Shown piece after piece: positions 1-6,475 of a stretch of 11,435 nt of DNA. How positions within the stretch are numbered: position 1 is the stretch's first letter; each line of letters begins with the position of its first letter. Made by a program: the position numbers and the translations under genes. Source of the DNA: CAYWGR01 sp964458015 (GTDB taxonomy: Bacteria; Planctomycetota; Planctomycetia; Pirellulales; Thermoguttaceae); assembly GCA_964458015.1 (NCBI GenBank), contig CAYWGR010000184.1, positions 1 to 11,435 on the forward strand. Direction: 5' to 3'. The notes beneath the pieces are model-generated. The model was not told the origin of the DNA, did not search any database, and saw only the letters and a list, made by a program, of their open reading frames with translations.

Positions 1-1
1 G

Positions 2-976
2 ATGCTCGACAAGGAAAAACTCGACGCGGTGTTTGTCGAAACCACCTGCCATGCACGCGTGTGGTGCATGATGCATGCCCTGGCCTCGGGCGTAGACGTC
101 TACGGCGAAAAACCGCTGACCCTGACGGTGGCCGAAGGCCGGGCGTTGGTCAACGCAGTACGGAAACACAATCGTATCCTTCAAACCGGCACCCAGCAGC
201 GATCGATGCCCATCAACGCCTATTGCAGCAAACTGGTGCGAGAGGGCGCGATCGGCAAGATTCAAGAAGTGATCGCCTACAACTTCGAGGGCCCCGCCGT
301 TTGGAACGGCCAAGCCGGCGGCCAACCGCCGCAAGACCTGAACTGGGATCTGTGGTGCAATCAGATCGAACTGTATCCGTATCACCCTTCGCTGCATACC
401 GCATGGGGGAATTTCGAGCAATGCGACGGCGGCGGGCAATCCTGGGGCGTCTCGGGCTGGGGCACCCATGCACTCGACCAAGTCCAATGCGCCCTAGGCG
501 CCGACGACACCGGCCCCGTCGAAATCTGGACAGAGGAGAAGACGCCCAACGGCTGGCCGAAGGTCGTGCTGAAGTATGCCAACGGAACGCTTCTAAAACT
601 CTCCAGCCAGCGACATACAATGGAGGACCTCGGCGCAGTCTTCCGCGGTGAAAAGGGCAATATCGAGATCCTCCGCGGTCACGCCCGGGCGAATCCCAAG
701 GAGCTGCTGAAGGACGCCCCGCCCGATACCGTCAACGGTCCCCAGGAATCCGTACCACACTTCAAGAACTTCTTGGATTGCGTAAAAAGCCGTCAAAAAC
801 CCGCCGCAGATGTTGAAACGGGCCATCGGGCGACAACCGTCTGCCACCTGATCAACATTTGCCGCAAACTCGGCCGAAAGCTCCATTGGGACCCGAAAGC
901 CGAGAAATTCGTCGGCGATGACGAGGCGAACCGTTTGCTTTCGCGGCCGCGTCGAAAAGGCTACGAACTTGGATAA
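2..976 (+). CDS. Gfo/Idh/MocA family oxidoreductase, 5'-truncated
   Basis: This is the 3' part of an NAD(P)-dependent sugar or inositol dehydrogenase-like protein; 324 residues are visible. The first visible Met is probably internal, because family members are usually over 400 residues and the dinucleotide-binding GxGxxG strand is missing. The hallmark EKP motif (residues 36-38, GVDVYGEKPL) is present, followed by TGTQQRS and by GWGTHALDQVQ, which carries the conserved His of the catalytic region. The C-terminal segment (FLDCVKSRQKP, GHRATTVCHL, DDEANRLLSRPRRKGYELG) matches my memory of planctomycete members, many of which are exported by Tat; the N-terminus that would show this is outside the window. 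The substrate cannot be told from sequence. The stop is TAA at 974-976, and a hairpin repeat follows 7 bp later. The family call is firm; the specific role is unknown. Confidence 0.9.
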   Translation: MLDKEKLDAVFVETTCHARVWCMMHALASGVDVYGEKPLTLTVAEGRALVNAVRKHNRILQTGTQQRSMPINAYCSKLVREGAIGKIQEVIAYNFEGPAVWNGQAGGQPPQDLNWDLWCNQIELYPYHPSLHTAWGNFEQCDGGGQSWGVSGWGTHALDQVQCALGADDTGPVEIWTEEKTPNGWPKVVLKYANGTLLKLSSQRHTMEDLGAVFRGEKGNIEILRGHARANPKELLKDAPPDTVNGPQESVPHFKNFLDCVKSRQKPAADVETGHRATTVCHLINICRKLGRKLHWDPKAEKFVGDDEANRLLSRPRRKGYELG

Positions 977-983
977 AAGGTGC

Positions 984-1021
984 CAGGAACCGTTTTTGTC
1001 TGTTCCGCAAAACGGTTCCTG
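984..1021. repeat. Hairpin repeat, 13-bp perfect stem
   Basis: CAGGAACCGTTTT (984-996) pairs perfectly with its complement at 1009-1021 around a 12-nt loop. It starts 7 bp after the oxidoreductase stop, so it could act as a transcription terminator or as a 3'-end-stabilising structure. It has no trailing T tract. The GGTGCCAGGAACC / GGTTCCTG wording is one I associate with dispersed planctomycete repeats, so it may simply be a copy of such a family. Confidence 0.7.
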
Positions 1022-1040
1022 CCCCCCGCGGCTGCACGGA

Positions 1041-1057
1041 GCAGGCGAGACGCCTGC
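1041..1057. repeat. Short palindrome GCAGGCG-AGA-CGCCTGC
   Basis: A perfect 7-bp inverted repeat with a 3-nt loop. It lies 19 bp after the longer hairpin and is followed by CACCACAA. It looks like a dispersed intergenic repeat (the CAGGCGAGACGCCTG type). No specific function is visible. Confidence 0.55.
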
Positions 1058-1369
1058 ACCACAATTTGTTCTTGGACAACCGTGAACTCGGCTTTTACCA
1101 GGCGATCTCACCGAGAGGCCACACTCGCGATTCTCGTGGGCATTGCGTGTTTCCTTGAAAACAGCCACCGGCGAACTCAGGCAGCTACTGGTTGGACCTG
1201 CCGGGTTTTGCTACACTTTCTAAATCAGGGCCTCGGCAACCGCACGAAGCCCGCTCGCGTTTAGCTTTTCCGGGCGGAGCCCTGCTAAAGAATCGCCGCA
1301 ACATATTGCTTGACATACACTTGCGTCAACGGCCCGTTGACTTCGGAGATTACTACGGAAGGTAGAACC

Positions 1370-2824
1370 ATGCCCAACACCCAGCCAACACAGCTCTTAT
1401 TCGAAATGTCCAAGCCCGGCTGCCGGGCGGTGCAATTGCCCGCGTGCGACGTGCCCGAAAAACCGCTGGCCGCGTTGCTTCCCCAAAATGCCATCGCCGA
1501 AACGCCCCTCCCGCTCCCCGAACTGTCCGAGCCCGACGTCGTGCGGCATTTCGTCAATCTTTCGACGAAAAACATGTCGGTCGATGCGAACTTCTATCCG
1601 CTGGGCTCATGCACGATGAAGTACAACCCCAAGCGAAACGAGCGGCTCTCGTCTCTCCCCGGCTTGCTGGATCTGCATCCGTATCAGCCCGAATCGACGC
1701 TGCAAGGAATGTTGGCCCTGCTGCATCAATCGCAGCACATGCTGGCCGAGATTGCAGGCCTGCCGGCCGTCTCGCTTCAGCCTGCCGCCGGAGCACATGG
1801 CGAAATGACCGCCCTGCTCGTAGCCGCCGCCTATTTCCGCGATCGCGGCGAAAAACGCACGACCGTGCTGATCCCCGACGCCGCCCACGGCACGAATCCC
1901 GCCAGCGCAGCCATGGCCGGCTTCCGCGTTCTGCCCGTAAAAAGCACCGAGCAAGGCTTCGTCGATCTCGACGAGCTGGCCTCAAAGCTGAACAACGAAA
2001 CGGCCGTGTTCATGATTACCAATCCGAACACGCTCGGCCTGTTCGAGCCCAACATTAAGCAAATCGCCAAGATGGTCCACGACGTCGGTGGTCTGGTCTA
2101 TCTCGACGGCGCCAACATGAACGCCATCCTGGGCGTCACGCGCCCAGGCGACTTCGGGGCCGACCTGATGCACTTCAACCCGCACAAAACCTTCAGCGGC
2201 CCACACGGCGGCGGCGGCCCCGGCGCCGGCCCCATCGCCGTCTCCGAAGCATTGGCCCCCTTCCTCCCCGTGCCGTTGGTCGTCAAAGACGGCCGCGGCT
2301 ATCACCTCGATTACAATCGGCCCAAGTCGATCGGCCGCGTGCGCAACTTCTTCGGCAACATCGGCGTTTTAGTCCGCATGTATTGCTACATTCGTTCCCA
2401 CGGCCCCGAAGGCCTTCGCCGCATCGCCGAAGATGCCGTTCTGAACGCCAATTATCTCCTGGCCCGCGTGAAAAGTTTCCTGCCCGTTCCACACGGCGAC
2501 CGCTGCATGCACGAATTCGTAGCCTCCGGCGAAAGCTTGAAGGCATCGAAAAACATTTCCACCATGGACATCGCCAAGCGGCTGATAGACTACGGGTTCC
2601 ACGCTCCCACGGTCTATTTCCCGTTGATCGTGCATGAGGCGATGATGATCGAACCGACCGAGACCGAGAGCCGCGCCACGCTCGACGCTTTTGCCGACAC
2701 CTTGGCCAAAATCGTCGAAGAATCGGCCGAACTCTTGCACGACGCACCGCACAGCACGCCCATTTGCCATCCCGACGAAGTCGCCGCCGCTCGAAAACCC
2801 ATCCTGCGTTGGAGTCAGGGATGA
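1370..2824 (+). CDS. gcvPB: Glycine dehydrogenase (decarboxylating) subunit 2
   Basis: This is the PLP-binding beta subunit of the split P-protein of the glycine cleavage system. With GcvPA it decarboxylates glycine and passes the aminomethyl group to lipoyl-GcvH in the cytoplasm. The protein has 484 residues, normal for the family. Diagnostic segments are FYPLGSCTMKYNPK near the N-terminus, PAAGAHGEMTALL, DAAHGTNPASAAM, YLDGANMNAILG, and DLMHFNPHKTFSGPHGGGGPG, where Lys273 is the expected Schiff-base lysine. I chose ATG 1370 because GGAAGG (1357-1362) sits 7 nt upstream; an in-frame TTG at 1310 would add 20 unlike residues. The stop overlaps the start of the next gene (ATGA, 2821-2824), which implies translational coupling. 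gcvPA, gcvH and gcvT are not in the window. Confidence 0.97.
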   Translation: MPNTQPTQLLFEMSKPGCRAVQLPACDVPEKPLAALLPQNAIAETPLPLPELSEPDVVRHFVNLSTKNMSVDANFYPLGSCTMKYNPKRNERLSSLPGLLDLHPYQPESTLQGMLALLHQSQHMLAEIAGLPAVSLQPAAGAHGEMTALLVAAAYFRDRGEKRTTVLIPDAAHGTNPASAAMAGFRVLPVKSTEQGFVDLDELASKLNNETAVFMITNPNTLGLFEPNIKQIAKMVHDVGGLVYLDGANMNAILGVTRPGDFGADLMHFNPHKTFSGPHGGGGPGAGPIAVSEALAPFLPVPLVVKDGRGYHLDYNRPKSIGRVRNFFGNIGVLVRMYCYIRSHGPEGLRRIAEDAVLNANYLLARVKSFLPVPHGDRCMHEFVASGESLKASKNISTMDIAKRLIDYGFHAPTVYFPLIVHEAMMIEPTETESRATLDAFADTLAKIVEESAELLHDAPHSTPICHPDEVAAARKPILRWSQG

Positions 2825-4026
2825 GCGGCACAAAGCCTGCGGTCAGCAATCAGCCTTCAGCAGTCAGCGGTCAGCAGTCAGTGGTCAGTGGTCAGTGGCT
2901 AGTGGCTAGTGAAATAAATCTCCCCTCGCCCGCAAGCGGGAGAGGGGCCGGGGGTGAGGGCGGCCAGCCGTCAGAACAAGTGACCAGCGGCCAGTGGTCA
3001 GTGGCCAGTAAAGAGGGGCCAGGGGTCAGGGGTCAGGGGTCAGAAAAAGTGGCTAGCAATGAGCAGACTGCATCCAGTGTCCAGGAAACAGCGGTGACAA
3101 CTCATAAATCAGAAATCATAAATCAGAAATCTCTCTCCCCTCTCCCCTCGCCCCTCTCCTCTCCTCCCCCCCCCTTCCTCCTCCTTCTCGATCCGCCTGC
3201 CCCCGGCCCGTGGAACATGGCCGTCGACGAGGCATTGCTGGAAGCTGCCGCCGCCGAGGGCCAATGCACGTTGCGTTTCTACCAATGGTCCGAGCCGACG
3301 CTCTCGCTAGGTTACTTCCAAACCTATGCCGACCGTTGGCAGCACCAGCCGAGCAGTCATTCGGCCGTCGTCCGTCGTTCCAGCGGCGGCGGGGCCATCA
3401 TGCACGACCTCGAACTAACCTATAGCATTGCCGTGCCCGACCGCCACCCGCTGGCCATCGACCGCCTCGGCTTCTACCAAGCCGTTCACAAAACACTGAT
3501 CGCAACCCTGGCCCAATGGGGAATCGAGGCCTATATGTTCGCCCAGCCGTCAGAACAAGTGTCCAGTGGCCAGTGGTCAGTGGCTAGTGAAGAGAGGTCA
3601 GCGGTCAGTGGTCAGGGGCCAGATGCTGCAAATCATAAATCAGAAATCATAAATCATAAATCCCTAGCCCCTCACCCACAGCCTTTCCTCTGTTTCCAAC
3701 GCCGCGCACCAGGCGACGTCCTCATCGGCGAAACCAAAATCACCGGCAGCGCCCAGCGTCGTTGTCGCGGGGCAGTCCTTCAACACGGCAGCGTCTTACT
3801 CGCCCGATCCGCCGCCGCCCCCGAACTCGACGGCCTGAAAGAACTGACCGGCCAACAGATTACGCCCGACCAACTCACCAAAGCGTGGCTCAAACGACTT
3901 GCCGAAGTCCTGCCCGGCGGCTGGCAAATCGGCACACTTTCCGACGCCGCCCGACGCCGTGCCGAAGCCATCGTCCTCGAAAAACACGCCACCGCCGCCT
4001 GGATCGAACACCGCGGACGCATCTAA
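2821..4026 (+). CDS. lplA: Lipoate-protein ligase A-like protein with repeat-derived insertions
   Basis: This is a BPL/LplA/LipB-fold enzyme that would attach or transfer lipoate to a lysine of acceptors such as GcvH, which fits its overlap with gcvPB. From ATG 2821 (GGAG 6 nt upstream at 2811-2814) it has 401 residues, against roughly 250 for simple family members. The domain starts near residue 121 (LLLLDPPAPGPWNMAVDEALLEA). It has FYQWSEPTLSLGYFQ, the lipoate-binding RRSSGGGAI (185-193), GETKITGSAQRR with presumed catalytic Lys306, and HGSVLL (His322). Two stretches are foreign to the family: residues about 8-118, and 242-287 between EAYMFA and PFLCFQRR. Both consist of intergenic-type repeats read in frame. 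An alternative GTG start at 3094 is preceded by AGGA with 7-nt spacing and would give 310 residues. The lipoyl ligase/transferase family is clear. Whether this long form is active, or whether the enzyme is an octanoyl transferase, cannot be told. Confidence 0.88.
   Translation: MSGTKPAVSNQPSAVSGQQSVVSGQWLVASEINLPSPASGRGAGGEGGQPSEQVTSGQWSVASKEGPGVRGQGSEKVASNEQTASSVQETAVTTHKSEIINQKSLSPLPSPLSSPPPPFLLLLDPPAPGPWNMAVDEALLEAAAAEGQCTLRFYQWSEPTLSLGYFQTYADRWQHQPSSHSAVVRRSSGGGAIMHDLELTYSIAVPDRHPLAIDRLGFYQAVHKTLIATLAQWGIEAYMFAQPSEQVSSGQWSVASEERSAVSGQGPDAANHKSEIINHKSLAPHPQPFLCFQRRAPGDVLIGETKITGSAQRRCRGAVLQHGSVLLARSAAAPELDGLKELTGQQITPDQLTKAWLKRLAEVLPGGWQIGTLSDAARRRAEAIVLEKHATAAWIEHRGRI
2842..2911 (+). repeat. 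Heptanucleotide tandem repeat (GTCAGTG type), ten units
   Basis: Ten consecutive 7-nt units in perfect register: GTCAGCA, ATCAGCC, TTCAGCA, GTCAGCG, GTCAGCA, GTCAGTG three times, and GCTAGTG twice. The tract begins 21 nt inside the lplA reading frame. In this orientation a GTCAGTG array contains no stop in any of the three phases (codons GTC AGT GGT CAG TGG TCA GTG); the reverse orientation would contain TGA. It encodes a V-S-G-Q-W-S-V-like peptide. Similar heptanucleotide repeats (STRRs) are established in filamentous cyanobacteria. Confidence 0.9.
2920..2963. repeat. Palindromic CCCCTCGCCCG...GGGAGAGGGG repeat, copy 1, inside lplA
   Basis: This 44-nt copy of a GC-rich REP-like palindrome has arms CCCCTCGCCCGC and GCGGGAGAGGGG with one internal mismatch, followed by CCGGGGGTGAGGGCGG. 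The centre reads AA here, against TT in copies 3 and 5. It is read in frame as part of the lplA product (LPSPASGRGAGGEGG). Four more units occur at 9451-9529 and 11339-11417 in the same orientation. Confidence 0.9.
2964..3045 (+). repeat. Composite repeat block, copy A, in lplA
   Basis: A 19-nt leader (CCAGCCGTCAGAACAAGTG) is followed by exactly nine 7-nt units (2983-3045): four of GYCAGTG type, one AAGAGGG, and four of GYCAGGG/GTCAGAA type. The block recurs at 3543-3624. Over the first 52 nt the two copies differ at 4 positions, and the leader is identical. The encoded peptides are QPSEQVTSGQWSVASKE here and QPSEQVSSGQWSVASEE in copy B. The copies lie 579 bp apart, which is a multiple of 3. 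Confidence 0.9.
3099..3133 (+). repeat. AAATCAK heptad repeat, copy A, in lplA
   Basis: Five 7-nt units: AACTCAT, AAATCAG, AAATCAT, AAATCAG, AAATCTC. It is read in lplA as THKSEIINQKSL. This array is not phase-neutral: wherever a unit ends in T, TAA is formed in one of the three phases. The reading frame used here avoids every such stop. A second five-unit array lies at 3630-3664. Confidence 0.85.
3130..3189 (+). repeat. 60-nt polypyrimidine tract with a C9 run, in lplA
   Basis: Only one purine (G at 3150) interrupts 60 nt of C and T. A run of nine C lies at 3166-3174. The tract encodes a Ser/Pro/Leu-rich linker (SLSPLPSPLSSPPPPF) directly before the conserved start of the ligase domain. Homopolymeric C runs are prone to slippage, and a change of one base would uncouple the catalytic domain from either candidate start codon. 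Confidence 0.85.
3543..3664 (+). repeat. Composite repeat, copy B, inside the lplA catalytic domain
   Basis: The 19-nt leader is identical to copy A. Nine heptads follow at 3562-3624, then six nucleotides (GCTGCA) and five AAATCAK-type heptads at 3630-3664. It encodes the 46-residue insertion (residues 242-287) between the segments ending EAYMFA and starting PFLCFQRR. The nine heptads make 63 nt, so this part keeps the reading frame. The order of elements, leader then GTCAGTG heptads then AAATCAK heptads, repeats that of the N-terminal insertion. Confidence 0.9.
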
Positions 4027-4065
4027 ACAAATCTCCGCGTTCCATTCACGTGGTTGTCGAAAACT

Positions 4066-5052
4066 CTACAATTCCAACGACTGCGCCAACTCGCGGTTGT
4101 TGAAATACCACTCGACCGAGAGGCGAAGGCCTTCTTCGATCCGCACACGAGGCTTCCAATCCAGCAATCGAGCCGCTTTAGAAACATCGGCCCAGGTGGT
4201 TGGAACGTCTGCGGGATGGGCCGGGCGATATTCAATCCGAGGCTTCTTGCCGGTCAATTCCGCGATTTGCTCAATCACCGGGCTCAAAGCCGTAACGCGG
4301 TCGCCGCCAAGATTGATGACTTCAAAGCCGAGCGGCTTCAAGGCGGCGATAGTTCCCGCAGCAATGTCGTCCACATAGGTGAAATCGCGGCTCTGCGTTC
4401 CATCGCCAAAAACGGTGATCGGCTCTCCCTCGGCAATTAGCCGAACAAAGCGGAAAACGCTCATGTCGGGCCGGCCCGCCGGTCCATAGACCGTAAAATA
4501 ACGGGGAATGGAAACGTCGATCCCATACAAGTGATGATAGGTATAGGCAATCGCCTCGGCGGCCTTTTTCGACGCCGCATACGGCGACAAAGGCCGGTTC
4601 GTGTCCGCATCCTCGCAATAGGGCGCCGCGTTGTCTTTGCCGTAAAGACTCGACGTGGAGGCCAACAAAAACTTGCGTACCCCCGACTGCCTGCATAGAT
4701 CCAGCAAGTTCAATGTGCCTTCGCAATTCACTTGAAAATAAACCCAAGGGTTGGCCACCGACGGCCGAACGCCCGCCCTTGCCGCCAGATTGATCACGGC
4801 CGTATACGGCGATTCCGAACCGTCGGCAACAAACAACGGCTCCAACCCGTTCCGCTCGGCAATATCAAGATGATGAAACGAAAAACCCTTGCAACCCTGA
4901 AGCTGTGCAAGCCGCCATTGCTTCAAGCGGGGATCGTAAGCGTCATTGAGATTATCCACGCCCACCACCGCATGGCCGGCTTTCAACAGCAATTCCGCCA
5001 CCTTTGAAGCGATAAACCCCGCGCAGCCTGTCAGCAAGTATCGTTCACTCAT
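4066..5052 (-). CDS. NAD-dependent epimerase (UDP-uronate 4-epimerase-like SDR)
   Basis: A 328-residue extended short-chain dehydrogenase/reductase. Epimerases of this group invert C4 of UDP-glucuronate or UDP-N-acetyl-hexuronate through a 4-keto intermediate with bound NAD. Visible motifs are TGCAGFIAS at the N-terminus, INLAARAGVRPS, the Ser/Thr cluster ASTSSLYG (131-138), catalytic YAASK (Tyr158, Lys162), RYFTVYGPAGRPDM, and FGDGTQSRDFTYVDDI. The third glycine of the Rossmann GxxGxxG is Ala15. The gene follows the UDP-sugar dehydrogenase by 34 bp, so the two are probably co-transcribed. The substrate should be the dehydrogenase product: UDP-GlcNAcA if that enzyme is WbpA/TviB-like, with this one then resembling TviC. 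A CapI-like UDP-GlcA epimerase is the alternative. It ends 39 bp from the convergent lplA end, with no clear terminator between. Confidence 0.92.
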   Translation of the reverse strand: MSERYLLTGCAGFIASKVAELLLKAGHAVVGVDNLNDAYDPRLKQWRLAQLQGCKGFSFHHLDIAERNGLEPLFVADGSESPYTAVINLAARAGVRPSVANPWVYFQVNCEGTLNLLDLCRQSGVRKFLLASTSSLYGKDNAAPYCEDADTNRPLSPYAASKKAAEAIAYTYHHLYGIDVSIPRYFTVYGPAGRPDMSVFRFVRLIAEGEPITVFGDGTQSRDFTYVDDIAAGTIAALKPLGFEVINLGGDRVTALSPVIEQIAELTGKKPRIEYRPAHPADVPTTWADVSKAARLLDWKPRVRIEEGLRLSVEWYFNNRELAQSLEL

Positions 5053-5086
5053 AAAAAAAGCCTAGGGGCTTGTGTTCTAAAAATAA

Positions 5087-6475
5087 TTAGGCCTTGTGGA
5101 TCTTCTCACGCCCTTCACGAACGTTTCTGGTCGCATTCCGCGTGTCGATCACCAGCGGCGCATGCCGCACGATGAAGTCGTAATCGTACACGGAATGGTC
5201 GGTCGCGATCAAGATGCAATCCTGACCGGCAAGAAACTCCGCCGTCAAAGGGCAGCTTTCCAAGCAAAGATCGCCGTAACGACGCATGTGCGGCAACCGA
5301 GCGATATGCGGATCGTTGTACGACAGGATCGCGCCGCCCTTCTTCAGCAAATCCAGCAGAACAAACGAAGGGCTTTCCCGCGGATCGTCCACGTCCTTCT
5401 TATAAGCAATCCCCAGCACGCAAACCTTGCTGCCGCGCAACGGCTTGCTCTGTTGGTTCAGCGCCCACATCAGCCGTTCCACCACATATTGCGGCATGTT
5501 GGTGTTGATTTCGCCGGCCAGCTCGATAAATCGCGTTGTCATGCCGTGACACCGCGCAAGCCACGTCAGATAGAACGGATCGATCGGAATGCAATGCCCG
5601 CCCAACCCCGGCCCGGGATAAAACGCCTGAAAACCGAACGGCTTGGTTTTCGCCGCTTCAATCACTTCCCAAACATCCATGCCCATCCGATCGAACAACA
5701 TCTTCAATTCATTGACCAGGGCGATATTGACCGCTCGATAGCAGTTTTCCAAAAGTTTGCAGGCCTCGGCGACTTCGCAAGAACTGACCGAAATCACTTC
5801 CGGCATTGCCTGGCGATAAAATTGAACGGCAAGCGTTTGGCTAACCGGATCCGAACCGCCCACGACCTTCGGAATGTTCCCCGCCGTGAAGTTCGGATTG
5901 CCCGGATCTTCCCGCTCGGGGCTATAGGCAAGGTAAAAATCCTTGCCCAACCTAAGCCCGGACTTCTGCAAAATCGGCAACACCACATCGCGCGTCGTTC
6001 CGGGATACGTCGTGCTTTCCAGCACCACGAGTTGGCCCGGCCGAAGATGCGCGGCAATTTCCCGGGCGGTCGCCTCAACAAATACCAAATCGGGATCCCG
6101 GCTGGCATTCAAAGGCGTCGGCACACATATCAGCAACACGTCGGCTTCCGCCAAACGATTCATATCGGCCGTGGGCGAGAACTTCCCCTCTCGGATGCAT
6201 TGGCCGATCCATGCCGAGGGAATATGCCCAATATAACTCTTGCCCGCCAGCAGACTTCCAACCTTCTTGGGATCTACATCGTAACCGAGCGTATCAAAAC
6301 CAGCCGCCACGAACGTTCGTATCAACGGCAAACCCACGTAGCCGAGACCAATGACCCCCACCTTCGCTTTCTTCGCCACAATCGCAACTTCCAAAGATCG
6401 GCTCGACGACGCTTCCGTCTCCTTCAGACTCGCTGCTGTCCCAGGCGGTTGGATCGCTGTAAATTCTTCACTCAT
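5087..6475 (-). CDS. UDP-N-acetylglucosamine/UDP-sugar 6-dehydrogenase (WbpA/TviB type)
   Basis: A 462-residue nucleotide-sugar dehydrogenase that oxidises the C6 hydroxyl of a UDP-hexose to a carboxylate with two NAD+. GLGYVGLPL (43-51) is the NAD-binding loop. Also visible are CVPTPLNASRDPDL, ESTTYPGTTRDV, YSPEREDPGNPNF, the catalytic-region EACKLLENCYRAVNIALVNE (Lys240, Asn244), and GPGLGGHCIPIDPFYL with catalytic Cys295. The Tyr-Ser-Pro-Glu-Arg and GLGGHCIPIDP wording fits the WbpA/TviB (UDP-GlcNAc) branch better than plain UDP-Glc dehydrogenase, but family lines are blurred. About 36 residues precede the Rossmann strand, more than usual. The start is well supported by AGGAG (6484-6488) with 8-nt spacing. 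It is the first gene of a two-gene operon with the epimerase. No glycosyltransferase or polymerase gene is in view. Confidence 0.93.
   Translation of the reverse strand: MSEEFTAIQPPGTAASLKETEASSSRSLEVAIVAKKAKVGVIGLGYVGLPLIRTFVAAGFDTLGYDVDPKKVGSLLAGKSYIGHIPSAWIGQCIREGKFSPTADMNRLAEADVLLICVPTPLNASRDPDLVFVEATAREIAAHLRPGQLVVLESTTYPGTTRDVVLPILQKSGLRLGKDFYLAYSPEREDPGNPNFTAGNIPKVVGGSDPVSQTLAVQFYRQAMPEVISVSSCEVAEACKLLENCYRAVNIALVNELKMLFDRMGMDVWEVIEAAKTKPFGFQAFYPGPGLGGHCIPIDPFYLTWLARCHGMTTRFIELAGEINTNMPQYVVERLMWALNQQSKPLRGSKVCVLGIAYKKDVDDPRESPSFVLLDLLKKGGAILSYNDPHIARLPHMRRYGDLCLESCPLTAEFLAGQDCILIATDHSVYDYDFIVRHAPLVIDTRNATRNVREGREKIHKA

Larger units (their letters stand above)
977..1369. other. Intergenic gap with two hairpin repeats
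   Basis: This 393-bp gap separates the oxidoreductase from gcvPB. It holds the two inverted repeats listed separately (984-1021 and 1041-1057), both near its left end. The remainder shows no convincing gene: a 94-codon open frame at 980-1264 has no ribosome-binding site and no recognisable motif. A TTGACA at 1310-1315 resembles a -35 element for gcvPB, but no good -10 hexamer lies at the right distance, so I do not call a promoter. Confidence 0.6.

Noticed and set aside
593..1168. 191-codon minus-strand open frame
   Set aside because: Antisense to the conserved C-terminus of the Gfo/Idh/MocA protein and extends through repeat DNA.
980..1264. 94-codon open frame between the oxidoreductase and gcvPB
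   Set aside because: It begins inside a hairpin repeat, has no ribosome-binding site and shows no protein-like pattern.
2842..3133. CRISPR-like array
   Set aside because: The repeats are 7-nt tandem units without spacers, and there are no cas genes in the window.
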